64,000 nucleotides of DNA, taken from contig CM047427.1 in NCBI GenBank assembly GCA_026168455.1, forward strand, positions 85,404,670 to 85,468,669, given 5' to 3'. Origin of the DNA: Theocolax elegans. Taxonomy: Eukaryota; Arthropoda; Insecta; Hymenoptera; Cerocephalidae. Of the stretch, positions 48,784 through 62,329 are shown piece by piece (within the stretch, counting starts at the first letter, position 1; each line of letters starts with the position of its first letter). The notes beneath the pieces were generated by a model that did not search any database, was not told the DNA's origin, and saw only the letters and a program-made list of their open reading frames with translations. The translations under genes and the position numbers were made by a program.

Positions 48784-51700
48784 ATGAGTGAGTCCGTAAA
48801 AGTGGCGGTAAGATGCCGCCCGATGTCGCAAAAAGAGCTGCAGCAAAAATGTCGGGTACGTATATATTTTCGTTAGTATTATTTGGATACTAAAATTTAG
48901 CTTTCTTAACGAATTACCGTGGAATTAAAAAGGTAGTTTACCTGAAACGTTAACAAAAAGAAAATAACTTTTTTATATAACTATTTTTAATAAAACTTTT
49001 CCTCCTCTTTTATGATCAATATATACCACTGTCCTTGACTTTCAACAACATTAATCCATTTCTCTACGAGTTCAATCAATTAAATAAATACAAAAGCAGT
49101 ATAGTACGAAAATTGCAGTTAATAAAGACGCTTATGCGGAACTCGGTTGACGTGATTATCGATTTCTCATTTCAATATTATACACATATGCAAAGAGAAA
49201 ACCATAGATGAGGATAAAAAAGAAATTGGTATTACTGTCCGTATTAATTATTTTAATTAGATAATTGGATTGATAAACTCGTGCATTGTAGAATTAATTA
49301 ATGAAATCGAAAGTTTTACGTTGATTGTTGAAAAAGTTTAGTACTCGCGTCATTGACGATTTTAATCATTAAAATAAAAAGTACAAGAAGATATTTAATT
49401 ACACATTCGTATCAACATTTATACATTGATAATTGAGGAGAGCGAGTCTAAAGGGGGATGTAAAAAGTTAATTAGATCGTCCTTCGTAGTTGGGAATTAA
49501 AATAGAATATTCTCAACTAGGGATACATTAACGTTTTGCGCTATAAACGAAACTTAATAGGGTTAAATCGACAAAAAATATCTATGATATAATCGGAGAT
49601 CCAAAAACTTTTTTATTAGTGTTGCATAAAATAGATTTTAATTTTATTGATAATTCCTAACAGTTTTTTTAAATTTAAAGTAAACATATTTTAAAATAAT
49701 GTTAATACAGTACTCTCTTACGTAGACTTTAAACTCTTAAAAGTAAAAGCTATACTCGCTTTTATATATAGAAATTTATCCATCCTTTTAGCGAAGCGTA
49801 AATAAATTAATGCTTTATGATTTACTTAGCACTGTTATATAAATTTACATCATATCAATAAAAGAAAAAATAAGAGTAAAATAAGAAATGTTTTCTTATT
49901 ATTTTTATTAAAATATAATTTTATTTATTTTATTACTAAAAAGATAATAAGATACGAGTTTAAAGAGCTCTTGATAAAAGAATTATCTGTAAATTATCAA
50001 AAAGTCAAATGTTTATCTTGATGTACTCGTAAAATTGGAGAAAAATAATTTTTATTGTCGTTTAATTTGTATTTTTTTTTTGCATTTATACAGTATTGAG
50101 TAAAAGTAAATTCCATTTCAAAACTCAAGTAAAACTTTTTTAATTATTTACTAATTAATAGAAACACATTAAAAAAAATTTTAATATATAATAATTGCAT
50201 ACTTATAACTTTGTTTTTGCCATTTCCTTTTTTTGAAAAGAATTTCGTATAAAAAAAGTAATTTAAATATCACATATATTGATCTAAAAGGAAAAAAAAT
50301 TGCTAAACTTTTTTCTTTCGATTACTACGCCTGTTGAGCTTAAGAGGTTGATGAACTGCGCTCGAGTCAAATAAACGAAATTAAAATATTTGGAGAATCT
50401 AAAATAAAAGTGAATAGTGTATAGGTATATCTACACCAATTTATTTTATTTCTTTTATCGCAGAAGTACACGCAGAAAATTTCTATATTCTATTGGGCTT
50501 ATTTTTTAATTATTATACACGACACTCCGCTTATTTGCAGCATCATTCTTATATAAAAATTAAATTAAACATAAAGTACGAATAAACGAAAAAAAGGAAA
50601 TAGTGCCCACCGTTAGGGCGGTTCTACAAATTACAAAAGCGTAACGAATTCGTTAATGTTTCAAGAAGTGACGGCGGGAAATTCGAGTGCGCGTCGTGTG
50701 ATAAGCAAAACAGCGTCGTGAATTGTCACTGTCATATCGAACGTATGTAGCCTAGCGACCGCCGCAAAACACAGGACTCGGTGCACATACGTCGAACCTG
50801 GTTTGTCGATTTTTTTTGGAAGGGAAGGGGCCGCCGATGACACCTATTTTCGTAATTAATTACAGGGTGACGTTTCTTTGGACGATCTAAACAATGAGAT
50901 GGAATTACAATTTACGAGAGGGGTGAAACGAATTGACGGAGTAATCAATTAATTTAAGTTGATTTATTGATCATTTATTATAAAATTAATAATGAACACA
51001 TTTTGAATAATGCACATAGAAATTATCTTATAATTGGTATCTTGAATATAATAATAATATATATTTAGATCTATGAATTCGGAGAGATGTACTCACACAT
51101 TTATTTATTTAAATATTTACTTTATTATATACGCAGGGATATAATTCTTTAAGAACGAAATAATAAAGAACTATATAATTTTAAAATAAGATATATAGAC
51201 AAATAAGTTAAAGCTTAGAAAAAAATAGAAATAACACAATAGAATTAAATATTTGCAATAAAAAAACAAATTATAATAATTCCGAAATATGTAATTATAT
51301 ATATATGTTCCTGCATACGCATATATATACTTAAAAAATATAAAACTTCCGTGAAGATATAGTTTAAAAAAACATATATAGTTATAACATATATCGGGCT
51401 AATTATCTATTTAGATAATCCAATTTTTTATAAAGGAACCATATATGTTATATACACATAAATGTTTAACAAAATAATTTATTATTATCGATAAAATTTT
51501 AACTTATACAAAGTTTTCGTAAAATTTATAATCTTGCAATTCGTATATATATGTAAATTTTATTATTCTTTATTACGATACTGTTTTCTTTATGTCTACG
51601 CGAAATCGTTAATATCAAATAAAACATAAGTGTTTACTTGAAAACACATGATATTCTGGAGTTGCGTTACGGTTAGAAATTTAATGAGATTTTAATCAAT

Positions 51701-54700
51701 AGTTATCTTATCGTTCGAAGCTTCAAATAATTTTGAAATCCACGGTAGCCATTGATAGTTAATATACTGAAGAATATCTATCGAGGTTAATGGCCTGCAT
51801 CCCAATTTACTCGAATAATCGTTTAACGATTTAATTATTAATGCACCTATACAATTATTGAATAATATTTGAAATTTAAAATAAAGTATATAGGTACATT
51901 GTCTCTACAAATAAAACGATATATTTAAATTTCTAATATAAAGAACACAGTCTCGATACATTTTAATACGTTTCATATATATAGTTAATCTTCAAATTTT
52001 GATTTTTTTTTGCCGAAGATCGATACTTCATTAAAACTGTTTATCTAAAATTGTTTATCGTTAAATTATTGTTATGTACAGTTGCGTATGTAACAAGAAA
52101 AAATTGAAGAATAGACAAAAAGATAAAGTAGATTCTTAATGGATTGCTGATAACGATTATCGAATACAAATGTTAAATAATTAAATTTTAATTTATTACT
52201 ATTTTGTTAAAATGTTGCTTTAAAGTTAGTTTGCGGCAATAGTAAAGAGCAAATAATAAATAATTTAGCTAAAAGTTACCTAATACACGTGTAATAAATT
52301 GTAGCATTCATATAATCGTAAGCGTAGTAGTAAAATAAAATAGATCCAATCTTGTACCTTATCCGTTCTAAAAACATGAAATATCTAACTTTGTAAGACA
52401 AACCGATCGCTCCGATCGCTAAAAATAAAAAAAGGTATCGGAGTAATCCTATCTCCCGTCCATCGGCGAGGAAATAAAAAGAAAGGAAAAAAGTAAAGGG
52501 AACCGAAGACGATCGATCGATCGATCACCCCTCAAGATCGTTTCCAGTGAAAATAGGTATAGATACACAGACACGCACACACCCAAACACACACGTATGT
52601 ATGTATACACACACCATATATGTATACGTATGTATCGATTCGACACATATTTCCGATTCGAAAGTCCGCGCGCGTAATCTCGCGCCTCAGGAGTTCAGGA
52701 CTCACCGCGTCGATATCGATCCGTGGCTCTACGTACCATTTAATTATTTATGCGGACTCTCCGATATGGATTTCCCTAGTGTTTTCCGCTCGCGTCCCTG
52801 AATCGACGTTCGTTTTGCATTTTACCGTCCCAGTTTCGTATGGGCCAAAAATCTCATTAGCCACAAATATGCGATACGCCTATGAATATTTACAAGTTTA
52901 CGAGGATGAGTTTGCACGTGAATATTTAAATAGGACATATATTATTCACACGTAACAGTACACATTAGTATACGAGACTTAAAAACGATCTACTTTTCAT
53001 TTTTAATAAAACGAACTTTTTTTTTATTTTAAAACCATAATGCTTATGACCGTTAAATTCCCGCAAAGTAAACACCTATTTGGCTCAAGATTCATTTTGA
53101 CTGTATGAACGCTATTCGTATCGAAGTAAATTTTAAAATAACATATTATTAGAAACCAAAAAAAAAAAACCAAAGTGGCAATAAGTCGTGAAATGCAGGT
53201 ATGACTATGCAAATATAAATCGTGCACGTGAAGAATGTACATATTTAAAATAATTCGGTATGCCTTAATGACAGTCTACTATAAGCTAAACAGGTAGCTG
53301 AGAGAGTCCATAACCTTCCTTAAATTGCCAGCTATTGGGAAATCTTTTTCTTATTAATGTAATGTGAGAATATTTGTTATTACGCAACGTTCGTTTACGT
53401 TCACTTGCATTTTTTTAACCCACACGGGCATATATCTATATCTATATATACATACATCTTCGCAAACTTTGAAGTACAAAGTTGAAGGTTAATTAATCTT
53501 CGGGTAGGAAGAAGGAACCGAAAGTTTAATGACTTAGAATTTTAGTTTATAAAATTAGGAATTACAAAAAAAATACGTGCGATGACCTATTTTTTTCTTA
53601 CGGAGTTAAGTTAAAAACTTTATTTTAATCGTACGTGACAGTTTGAGAAATCTATTTCACGATATGAAAAACGCAACCCGGGAAATATTTAATACCGTTC
53701 CCGTATACGAGAGTTTATTCGAACAATATATTTAAGTCATATAGTTGCAGTATAAATTTACCTTCAGAAAAATGATTTTATCTGGTTAATTTGTAGTTTC
53801 GAATGTATTAATATCGTTAAACGTAACGTATGAAATAAATTCGTTTTAATTAATTGGAAAAATGTTTTTATTATACTTTCCATAAAAAATGATGTACAGG
53901 TATAAATATTTATCTGAAATAAAGAGGAGGATGTATAATCTGGAAATTGTGAAATAAATGAATTGTGGTGCAGAGTGTCGTGTCGGTGGACAGAGGCACT
54001 CGAAGCTGCAGCTTATCGGACAGCGTAGGAGGTGCAGCCGGAAAAAGTTATCAATTTGACGCAACTTTTGGACCGGAAGCAACAACCGAAGCGGTTTACG
54101 AAGACGTCGGTTCATACGTAGTCGAAGCCGTTCTCGAGGGTTACAACGGCACGGTATTCGCATATGGGCAAACAGGATGCGGTAAATCTCACACGATGCG
54201 CGGTTTTATCGAACGAGCTCTCGAGCATCTATTCGAAGCGACATCGACTGCTAATTCGGATACGAGATACCTTGCTCTTCTCACTTACCTCGAGATTTAC
54301 AACGAGAAGTTGAGGGATTTGCTTCAGGCTAGCGATCCTTCTAACGAGAATCAGTTACAGTTAAAGGTAACGCCGGGTACACCCGAAACGTTTTAAATTT
54401 TAAGAAAAAAAAAAATAAAACTAAAATTGCCGAGTTGTACGTGTAATAATAATTGCAGGAGGATCCAGTACGCGGTACGTACGTAGCAGGTGGTTTACGC
54501 GAGGTGACGGTCAAGGATGCTCGAGAATGCGCTCGACTGGTTGAACAAGGTGATCGTAAACGGGCCGCTGCAGCTACCAAGATGAACGCAGCAAGTTCCC
54601 GTAGTCACGCAGTTCTGACAATATCGCTCGAAGCAATAGCGATTGGTCCAGCTGCCGCTGAATCCGCAGGTGCCATCCGCAGGGGTAGACTTCACCTCGT

Positions 54701-57700
54701 CGATCTCGCTGGCTCGGAACGGCAGGGCAGAACCGGTGCCACTGGTGATCGTTTGAAAGAAGCTGCTAGTATCAATTTGAGTTTGTCGGCGTTAGGCAAC
54801 GTGATCAGCGCCTTGGCAGCTGGTAATGGAAGACACGTCCCGTACAGGTACATTATATAAATATTTTTAATCTGCATTCACGCTCTAAAACGATATTTCT
54901 TCAAACTCGATATTTTACATAGATTTTATTTTAATTAATAACCAACAGAGACAGTAAATTGACGAGACTGTTAAGGGACAGTCTGGGTGGTAACGCAAGA
55001 ACGTTGATGATCGCATGCGTGAGCCCAAGCGATGTGGATGCCGAAGAAACGTTAAGTACGTTGAGGTACGCAGCAAGAGCCCGTTGCATTAAGAACAAGC
55101 CGATCGTCAACGAGGATCCGAAAGATGCCCTTCTCAGGCAGTATCAACTCGAACTTCAGCGACTTCGTAAATTGTTGGAGTCCAGTGAAAGTAGGGATGT
55201 CGATGATTTCAAAAAGATAACCGAGCACATTACCACCGACGATCTTACTCGGTTAAGAGCAGATCCTATTTTGCAAGGAAAGGATATAATCGACTGTAAG
55301 ATGCCGTTCGTTAATGGAACTTCCAACGGTGATTGTCAACAAAATTTTAATTTTTTTTAGAAATCTATAAATATTTATTATACGTGTATTTTATAATGCG
55401 TTAGGTTCATTGCCAAACAAACCGGAGTCTGAACTTGATCCGGAACGCGAAGAGAAAGTACGGAAAAAACGAGAGACGGCGAAACAAGAAGTTTTGAGAA
55501 GGTTAGAGAGGTTAACCATTGGTGGTGAAGCATTAGGAGACGATGAAATTCGAAGGCGAAGGGAACGTCGGCGAAAGCGATTACAAGCGTTAGCGGAGGC
55601 TCTCGAACGTAGCAGTCAGGAAGGTAACGGATGTGCATTCGAAGTATACGGTCAATTAAAATCGACCGAAGATGCCCTCAAACGAATGGCCAAGAAAGCT
55701 AAGCAACTCGAAGGCGAAGCTGCTGATTTACAGGTACGTAGAAATTAAATTGAAGGTTAATTAAAATGACAAGCAACGCAACAATTTACGTTACACCGTT
55801 ATCGATTAAGGCATCTTGGGATGAAGAACGTCGGGAGCTACTTCGACGCGAACTTCTTTCTCAGCAAATCTGTGAAGCGATGATTCCACACTTACGACCA
55901 GGTTGTCCTTTGCGCGACGTCGAAGCAATTCGAGCAGCAGCTTCGTGGAGCACAGAACTTGGTCGTTGGCGACTTCCCGACATTTCTTCGAATTCCTCAA
56001 GAATTCCACTGCCTCCGGCTTCGCTTAACAGTCCACCGCCCGGTGATATCATCCAGTTTTATCCTAAGGCTGATCTGAACAACAACAACAACAACAATAA
56101 CAACATCCACACTAGTGGAAGTAACGACAGCAGTATAGACGACGAAAGTGTCGTCGAAGATCAGTTGAGCGAAATTGACATTCAAAGGGCGAACGAGAAG
56201 AAAATTAACATTGCCGATGTGTATTTCAAAAGAAATCGTATCGACAAAATTTTAGCGCACGTTAGAGAAGCCAAAACTTTTGGTAAGTTACTTTGTAAAT
56301 ATTTAATTAACTATGATTAATCCGGGTAATCAATGCGAAGTTGATTCACGCGCAACCGTTGAGATACATCATTAATAACTAATCGGAAATATCTGACACA
56401 CGATCGACCCGATAAAATTTCGATTGAAATCTATAAGATTACGATAATTAATCAAACGCGTGAAATAGCAAACTTTGTAACCTCAAAACAAATTGTAATA
56501 AAAATATTCGTATAGGTATATATTCACTTAAGTCGTATTACGTAATGATAAGAAAAATTGCATTTAATTAAAAACATATCACCAGAATTTTCCTCCACAT
56601 GCTAAGTAGAATGATAATTAATTGGAGTGTAAAATACATTTCGTAATGTCAAGTGAAACGGTGGCTTAAATTGCATTATTACGGTACAATATGAATATTG
56701 AAGAAGCAAATTACTCGTAGTTTATGCAAGGCGAACGGAGCAGAGTGTCTGCACGCGTGTGATTCAGACGGTGAATCTCATTTTAAGGCCAGTATCGCGC
56801 GATTATAATTGTCTTGTAGAGTGATGGTAATTAGGTATACACATTCAGCTCGTGCACATGCGACAGGCTTTATAACGACAACAACGTATACCGTCCTATT
56901 TAATTATACACGCGAAATTAAGGATTTTAATTATGGTGATACCATTTCATTTTCACTATTCATAATATTATACAATTTTTGGTTTTAATTAATCTGATAA
57001 TCGTATTCTTTTAAATAAATAATGATATTTCCAGTTATTTATTATAAAATTAATTGCACCTCGGTTTATCGATAGTAATTAACTAAATGTGACGTACTAA
57101 AATACAAAAAATACGTCAAAAAATTAAATAGAAATAATTAATTGCAAATCGATTAACTAGTAAGTTTAAAAATGACACGAAAAAAATAAGTATAAAAATT
57201 AATACACTGTGTATCGTGCCGTAATTTCGTACTTTCATATTTTTTGCACGTGCATATGTGATTAATAAATAAAACTTAAAAATAACTTGAAATACGAAGA
57301 CGATATACATATATTATTGACAATGATGTAAGACCAGAACTACAAACATAAGGCATAAAAACATGGAATAGGTAAAAATGATATAGCAAAATTTTGAGAT
57401 CGAAATCGAAGATGATGACCTCCGTCTTACGTAGTATGTATGTGCGTGTATTTTTTGTCTATCATCTAAGTTATTTATGGATATCGATGCCACGTCCGTG
57501 ATGTTTATCGCGGCACACAAATCCGAGCAGTCGTGCATTCGAATCTCGTTGTATATTTTGTGAATGTGCGATTTATAATTCATAAGATCCCGAGAAATTA
57601 TTTTACAAGTGTTAAGTGGATGTATGGGATGAAGGAAGTGGAATTATGCATTTTGTTATCAGGTGATCAGTAAATTAACTCATGGTTACTTTTTATTTTA

Positions 57701-58367
57701 TTTTTTTAATAGAGATATTTTTTTCTTAATAATTGAATTCGATTTAGATGGATATAGATTGAGCACAAACATTTTACAGTTAAATTTTTTTGTCTATCAA
57801 TGAAATTAATGTATATGATGTTTGAGATACTTAATATTGTAAGTAAAATCAAAGTAATTGGTAAAAAATAAAATATAAAAAGTGATATCTTTCATTCTTT
57901 AAAAAAAATTATATTTTTGTGTGTATAAAATAACAAAAAGTAGAAATCATTATTGACTAATAATTATATGTACAACGAAAAAAATAAGTATAAAATAATA
58001 TTGTGATTCGGTATCTTAAATATTTGCAGAAACTGGAGGTCGAGCAAGCAAATCTGGCAGTTCATCCGAAGAGCTCCAACCTCTGACACCAATTTCGACA
58101 ACCGTATCTTCGATCGGTCATCATCAATTAGGTTTATTAAGTAACATGGAATCAAATAGAATTTCACAAGCTCCGAGGCCTATAGGAGGTTGGCTTACCG
58201 ATGAATTACCACCGGCAACAACCGAGAAACGTAACAGTCCACCTTACGGTATAAAACGTAATAATCTTCTACAACCACCTCCGCGAATACTCGAGGCTTT
58301 ACCATCCTATCCTCACATCGATGCTTCTTCCGCCTTGCCTACGCGATTGCAGGGCCGCATTTCTTAG
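48784..58367 (+). CDS. Kif17: Kinesin-2 family motor, OSM-3/KIF17-like, 779 aa
   Basis: Coding exons 48784-48855, 53974-54366, 54459-54847, 54949-55295, 55405-55733, 55811-56282 and 58030-58367; phases agree, 780 codons. The N-terminal motor (about 1-325) has VAVRCRP, P-loop GQTGCGKS (89-96), switch I NAASSRSH (198-205), switch II DLAGSE (237-242) and [19 protein letters not shown]. The neck sequence [17 protein letters not shown] is typical of kinesin-2, and the N-terminus resembles KIF17 more than KIF3A/B. An Arg/Glu-rich coiled coil follows at about 390-520, then a disordered tail with an Asn run. OSM-3/KIF17 motors carry intraflagellar transport cargo toward the tip of sensory cilia. The motor lacks about nine residues of loop 5 between TM and RGFIERA. 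The first coding exon starts at the acceptor AG, and intron 1 is 5.1 kb. Confidence 0.9.
50590..50880. other. G+C-richer island in kinesin intron 1
   Basis: Stands out from the surrounding A+T-rich intron. No open frame with motifs and no clear exon. Possible internal regulatory element. Confidence 0.3.
52508..52870. repeat. GATC and CA microsatellites followed by a G+C-richer block in kinesin intron 1
   Basis: GATC repeated four times at 52511-52526, CA/TATG-rich tract at 52563-52640, then a CpG-richer block at 52650-52870. The overlapping open frames (52547-52955) are repeat-driven and are not called as genes. Confidence 0.6.
57862..58011 (+). repeat. Direct repeat, copy A (kinesin intron 6)
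   Basis: This 150-base stretch just before the last kinesin exon recurs at 63853-64000. The copies differ only in a few one- or two-base length changes, mostly in A runs. Confidence 0.92.
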
Positions 58368-60110
58368 ATTACCACGTAATTTTAATTATATTTCTTTTTC
58401 TTCATTCGATCATTTCAAGATTCATCTATCTTATTTTTAATAGAAATATTTTTTTTTAATTAATGATAGAAACATGTAGTAACACAATTGAACATAATAT
58501 ATATAAAAATATGGAATAGATTTGATTAAATCGATTACATTATATATTTTCAATATATTTATTATATTTGTATTTTTATACTAAATTTAAGAATTATACA
58601 ATATATAATTATTTAAAAAATTGTATTATATTACTATTTATCGAGCGATTTTATTGTCATTATGATCAATTATGTTAAATTAAGTAAGTAATTGTTAATA
58701 ATAAAATTTTTTTTTAAATCGGGTATGTACTGTTTCTATAAGCAATCATTCATTTAAAACATTTTGTATGATTCATTGATAAATTTGTATGTAAAAAATT
58801 AGATTATGAAAAAGCGCTACTTCTATTTTCTCAGTTTTATTTAACGCTTTTTCTTTTAATGTACGTCAAAGAATCATATTCAGATTTGTTTTTCACTGAA
58901 ATAAAATTCATTTAAAATTTTAATTAATTTATGAGAATTGGTTAATTGACGATTGAAACAACCGTTTAATAAAATTAATTACTTGAAAGGAACTATAAAG
59001 TCAACCAAGGTTCAATAATATCTGTAAATGTATATATTGTACACACACACGTAATTGAATCTTTGAATTTCCGGAAACGGCGGTAATATTCCCGCCACTG
59101 CTCGTCGCGTGTTTACTGGGCTAAGAAGTTCGCATGCGTGTACCAATGCGACGCCGCTCTATCCTAACCCAGATTGTTCGTGCTCGTTCGATGAGCGGCG
59201 TTTTAATTAAATTAGGAATAATTAATAATTATTCTAATTATTTTATGTATTACATAAAATGTTTTAAATAAAAATAAAATTTATGTATATTTTATAGTTT
59301 TTATTACAAATTCATGTAATACAAAAGACTATTTTTACAATATATTACACTTGTTTACATGACATATAAATAATATGAAACAAATTGCTAGTTACAGTGC
59401 CAGCCACTGTTTCACCTGTAAAATTGTTAAAAATTAAAAGTTTCAATTATGTGTTTAATTCATGCTAATAAAGATTATATCGATAGGCATACATGAAGAT
59501 ATTGTTTTTCTGAACATTTTGGAATTTTTTTAGAAAAATAGACCAAATAGAACCATCAGAATTGTTGGTTCATCAAAGAACCCAAAATAAGTGTCGGTAC
59601 TTGCTTGCCGTAAGTTGTATTTTTGATTTTTTCTTGAATTGTGATGAAATTTTGAGGAAATTCTCTAAATTAATTGTTAGAAAGTAAGTGGAACAGAATT
59701 ATAAAATCATGAATTTACTATCATAAAAGAAAGAAAAATTGGATATTTAGACCACGTTTAATTTATAAAGTTGAGAAGTTTTTTAATATTTATTTTCCAC
59801 TTACTTTTAAAAATTATTTTAAAGAAGCTTAAATCAAAAGTTAAGCCCAATTCAAGAAAAATAAAAAATGAATTTAACGGCAGGTGTTTATGAACACTGA
59901 TTTTGGGACCTTTGCTAATCCAAGGATTCAGATGGTCAATTTGGTCAATTTTACTATGTTTACAAAAACGTTATCTTCATTGTTATATTTAAACTTGTAA
60001 TTGAAACTTTTCATTTTCAAGAATTTTATATGTAAAACAGTGTCCGGTCCCCTAAAGAAAAAAAAAGACATTAACCACGCAATGTTTCGTTGCAATTACC
60101 AAATAATTGC
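58368..60110. other. Spacer after the kinesin gene
   Basis: A+T-rich, apart from a CpG-rich block at 59060-59220 that looks like a promoter. It has the kinesin 3' end at the left and a possible two-exon frame on the plus strand at 59534-60000, described separately. Confidence 0.45.
59534..60000 (+). CDS. Possible exon pair of an unidentified plus-strand gene (partial)
   Basis: 59534-59609 is bounded by a TTTTTTAG acceptor and a GTAAGT donor and is open in one frame (contains IEPSELLVHQRTQNKCRYLL). A CAG acceptor at 59883 then leads into 38 more codons ending TAA at 59998-60000 (contains MNTDFGTFANPRIQMVNL). The phases agree and the peptide looks protein-like. The CpG-rich block at 59060-59220 could be its promoter, but no first coding exon was found. 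The product is not recognised, and a broken fragment is equally possible because the neighbouring minus-strand locus is a pseudogene. Confidence 0.3.
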
Positions 60111-60111
60111 T

Positions 60112-60817
60112 TCAGGATCTTTGGTCTCCAGTGTCTGTATTTGTTGCTGTGATCGTATTCCTATCTTGAATTTTAATTGTTACTTGTCTGTTGGGTAGAT
60201 CGTAGTAATTTTTTTCCCAAACAACAACTAGTAACATATCGCTAAGAGCATCTCCAACAGTTTGATTGTTATACTGTTCTCGTTGCTTAGGGCTCATGTT
60301 GAGGAAACCACCAGTTGAGTTTGAATCGACTAGCCAGATTATTACAGCAGTTATCAAGGATACTGTAAAATAACAAACATTAATTAATGCATAGTATTTA
60401 TTTTCAATTATGCATTAATTTTATTTTTTTTACACTTACTCCAAAGCCATGCTAAGAAGAACATTTCCAACATAAAGTAGCCGTGTGTATCGACTATGAT
60501 TCCACAAACTATGGATGTTACTGCTAGACCTAAATTCTGAACTGCTTGAGCACTGAAATGAACATAAATAATATTAAATACAAATCAAACTATTCATATT
60601 TAGAGAAATAAATTCTTTATCTAAAATTATTTGAAGGGAAATAGTTCAATTATTAAAGCAAAATATTACACTATTTAAATCTTTCTCTACAATTGAAAAT
60701 CATTAAAAACTTGTATGAAACAAGATTGTAATACTTACAGTCCATAAGCTGTCCCTAATTGATGTTCTGGTATAACAAGAGCAATAAGTGGCCAAAAGCT
60801 ACTTGCCAAGGACCTCG
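60112..60817 (-). pseudogene. MFSD1: 3' fragment of an MFSD1-like transporter gene copy
   Basis: On the minus strand, three blocks joined by good GT-AG introns read as the end of MFSD1: SLASSFWPLIALVIPEHQLG then TAYGL (60817-60738), AQAVQNLGLAVTSIVCGIIV and the following membrane segment (60554-60440), and SLITAVIIWLVDSNSTGGFL with an N-terminally familiar QRE tail (60361-60112, stop at 60112). MFSD1 is a multipass lysosomal transporter of the major facilitator superfamily. This fragment itself has no stop, but it is cut off abruptly at its 5' side, where sequence of MMS22L begins in a different frame. It is therefore treated as part of a broken composite locus. Confidence 0.75.
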
Positions 60818-62329
60818 AGTTTGCAATAAGAACGGCTGATCTAATCTTCGATGAAAACAGTCTCATAATAATGTTACAATTTGAACTTGCTGTCTCCACC
60901 ATTCAAAACTTAGCGTGTGCAACAGTGGAATCATTACACACAATTATTCATCTATTTCATCTCTACCGCCATCTTTGCCACCTTTATTTACATATATTTT
61001 TACAATTTGTTCTGCAAGTTTATTACTTGCACCTACTTGCTGCTCCATAAACTAGAAAAATAAAAATTATTCAGAAATCGAATTTCCTAGAGTAAAACTG
61101 CTTACTCCGTATAAATTTTTAAAATTGTATATAAAATAATATTTACCACGACTGGAGGGATAATGAGAATATCCATCACCTTGATTATATCCATATAACA
61201 ATGTCAAATGGTATATCAACCATATGCAAAATAATTCTGGATTTGTACAATATGGTAAACAAATATTTGTTAATACTGTAGGCACATCTATATTGGATTC
61301 ATTTGGAAATAACTAATTTAAAATGGAATTCACATAGGTCCAAAACATCTAAAATTAATTATTATTAAACTACAATTACTAACAATGTATTTCAAAAATC
61401 GAAAGAATAAATATATACATACTTTGCTTTTACCTCTTGCAAATAATTCATCTGTAAACATTTGTAACATGATCCACAATTCTCTCATGCATGTATACAA
61501 CTGTACGGTGTTTTCGTTGCTATGTCAGTGTTGAGAATCTAAATATAAAAATAAATGATTCACATGATCAATTTGATGATCAATAATTAATATTTACTTA
61601 CTGTGCTAAATATCTTTATTGCAATATAGATTAAATCTCTAACGGTTGCACAAATAATATTTTCTAACTCATCGCAATTACTATCCAAAGATGACAGTGA
61701 CTTATTTCTTACATAAACTAGTGTTACTATTAACCACCGCAAATCAAGATGTATATGATGCATATGATATTCAGGTTGATTGCACTAGAAGTATGAACAA
61801 ATATACATGCAATAAAGTATTCAATTGAATAATTTAAATTTTTAAAAATCAAGTTTTCATATACCTTATTACCAACATTTGAAGTTGCGTATAGGAATGT
61901 TGAATCAGGTATGTATTGCAGTCTACTGAGGAATTTCTGGATTGTGCTGAGCAAATCATCATAATCCTTTTCTGCTTCGTCAGCAACATCTTTGAGACTA
62001 AAGTTTTCAGCTGTCATACTAAAATTTAATAAAAAAATTGAAATTAACAAATATAATTGTTCCATCTAAAGAAACTATTACACATACCTCGTTATATAGT
62101 CTCTTAAATAAAAAATAAATTCACAAATCATTTCTCTCATCGTATAAAAATTAACATCACTGTTAGACTGCGGTAGCTTTCCAAAATTGGTTAATTTTTC
62201 ATGTCTACCAAGCTGCTTCAATTTCATTCTGCAAAAATAATAAATAGTTTAATTTAAAAAGTAGGCTTTTTTAAAATGCTTGCTCACTCGTATTGCGAAT
62301 GTAACTTACTCCATACACCTGACAAAGTG
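60818..62329 (-). pseudogene. MMS22L: Internal fragment of an MMS22L gene copy, with introns and several disabling changes
   Basis: Exon-like blocks on the minus strand: 62329-62309, 62228-62088, 62018-61865, 61784-61602, 61538-61423, 61348-61147 and 61051-60820, with normal GT-AG borders. Read together they follow the N-terminal half of MMS22L: HLDLRWLIVTLVYV, then CMRELWIMLQMF, MFWTYVNSILN, LAEQIVKIYV, and SFEWWRQQVQIVTLL. MMS22L with TONSL loads RAD51 at stalled replication forks. Damage: a one-base frameshift in the 61538-61423 block, TAG in 61348-61147, and TAA and TGA in 61051-60820 (the last at a conserved Trp). Introns are kept, so this arose by DNA duplication rather than by reverse transcription. 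It sits inside the MFSD1 copy. Confidence 0.75.

Noticed and set aside
50740..50765. X-box-like site (GTAGCCTAGCGAC) in kinesin intron 1
   Set aside because: It departs from the RFX consensus at a key pyrimidine, so it is not a supported ciliary element.
52449..52955. Overlapping open frames in kinesin intron 1
   Set aside because: They are produced by CA, TATG and GATC repeats.
55806..56185. Minus-strand frames over the kinesin tail exon
   Set aside because: Shadows of the plus-strand coding exon, including its Asn run.
60838..61051. Possible C-terminus of an independent small gene on the minus strand
   Set aside because: First looked like a separate protein end, but the sequence after its stop continues to follow MMS22L, so the stop is a lesion in a pseudogene.
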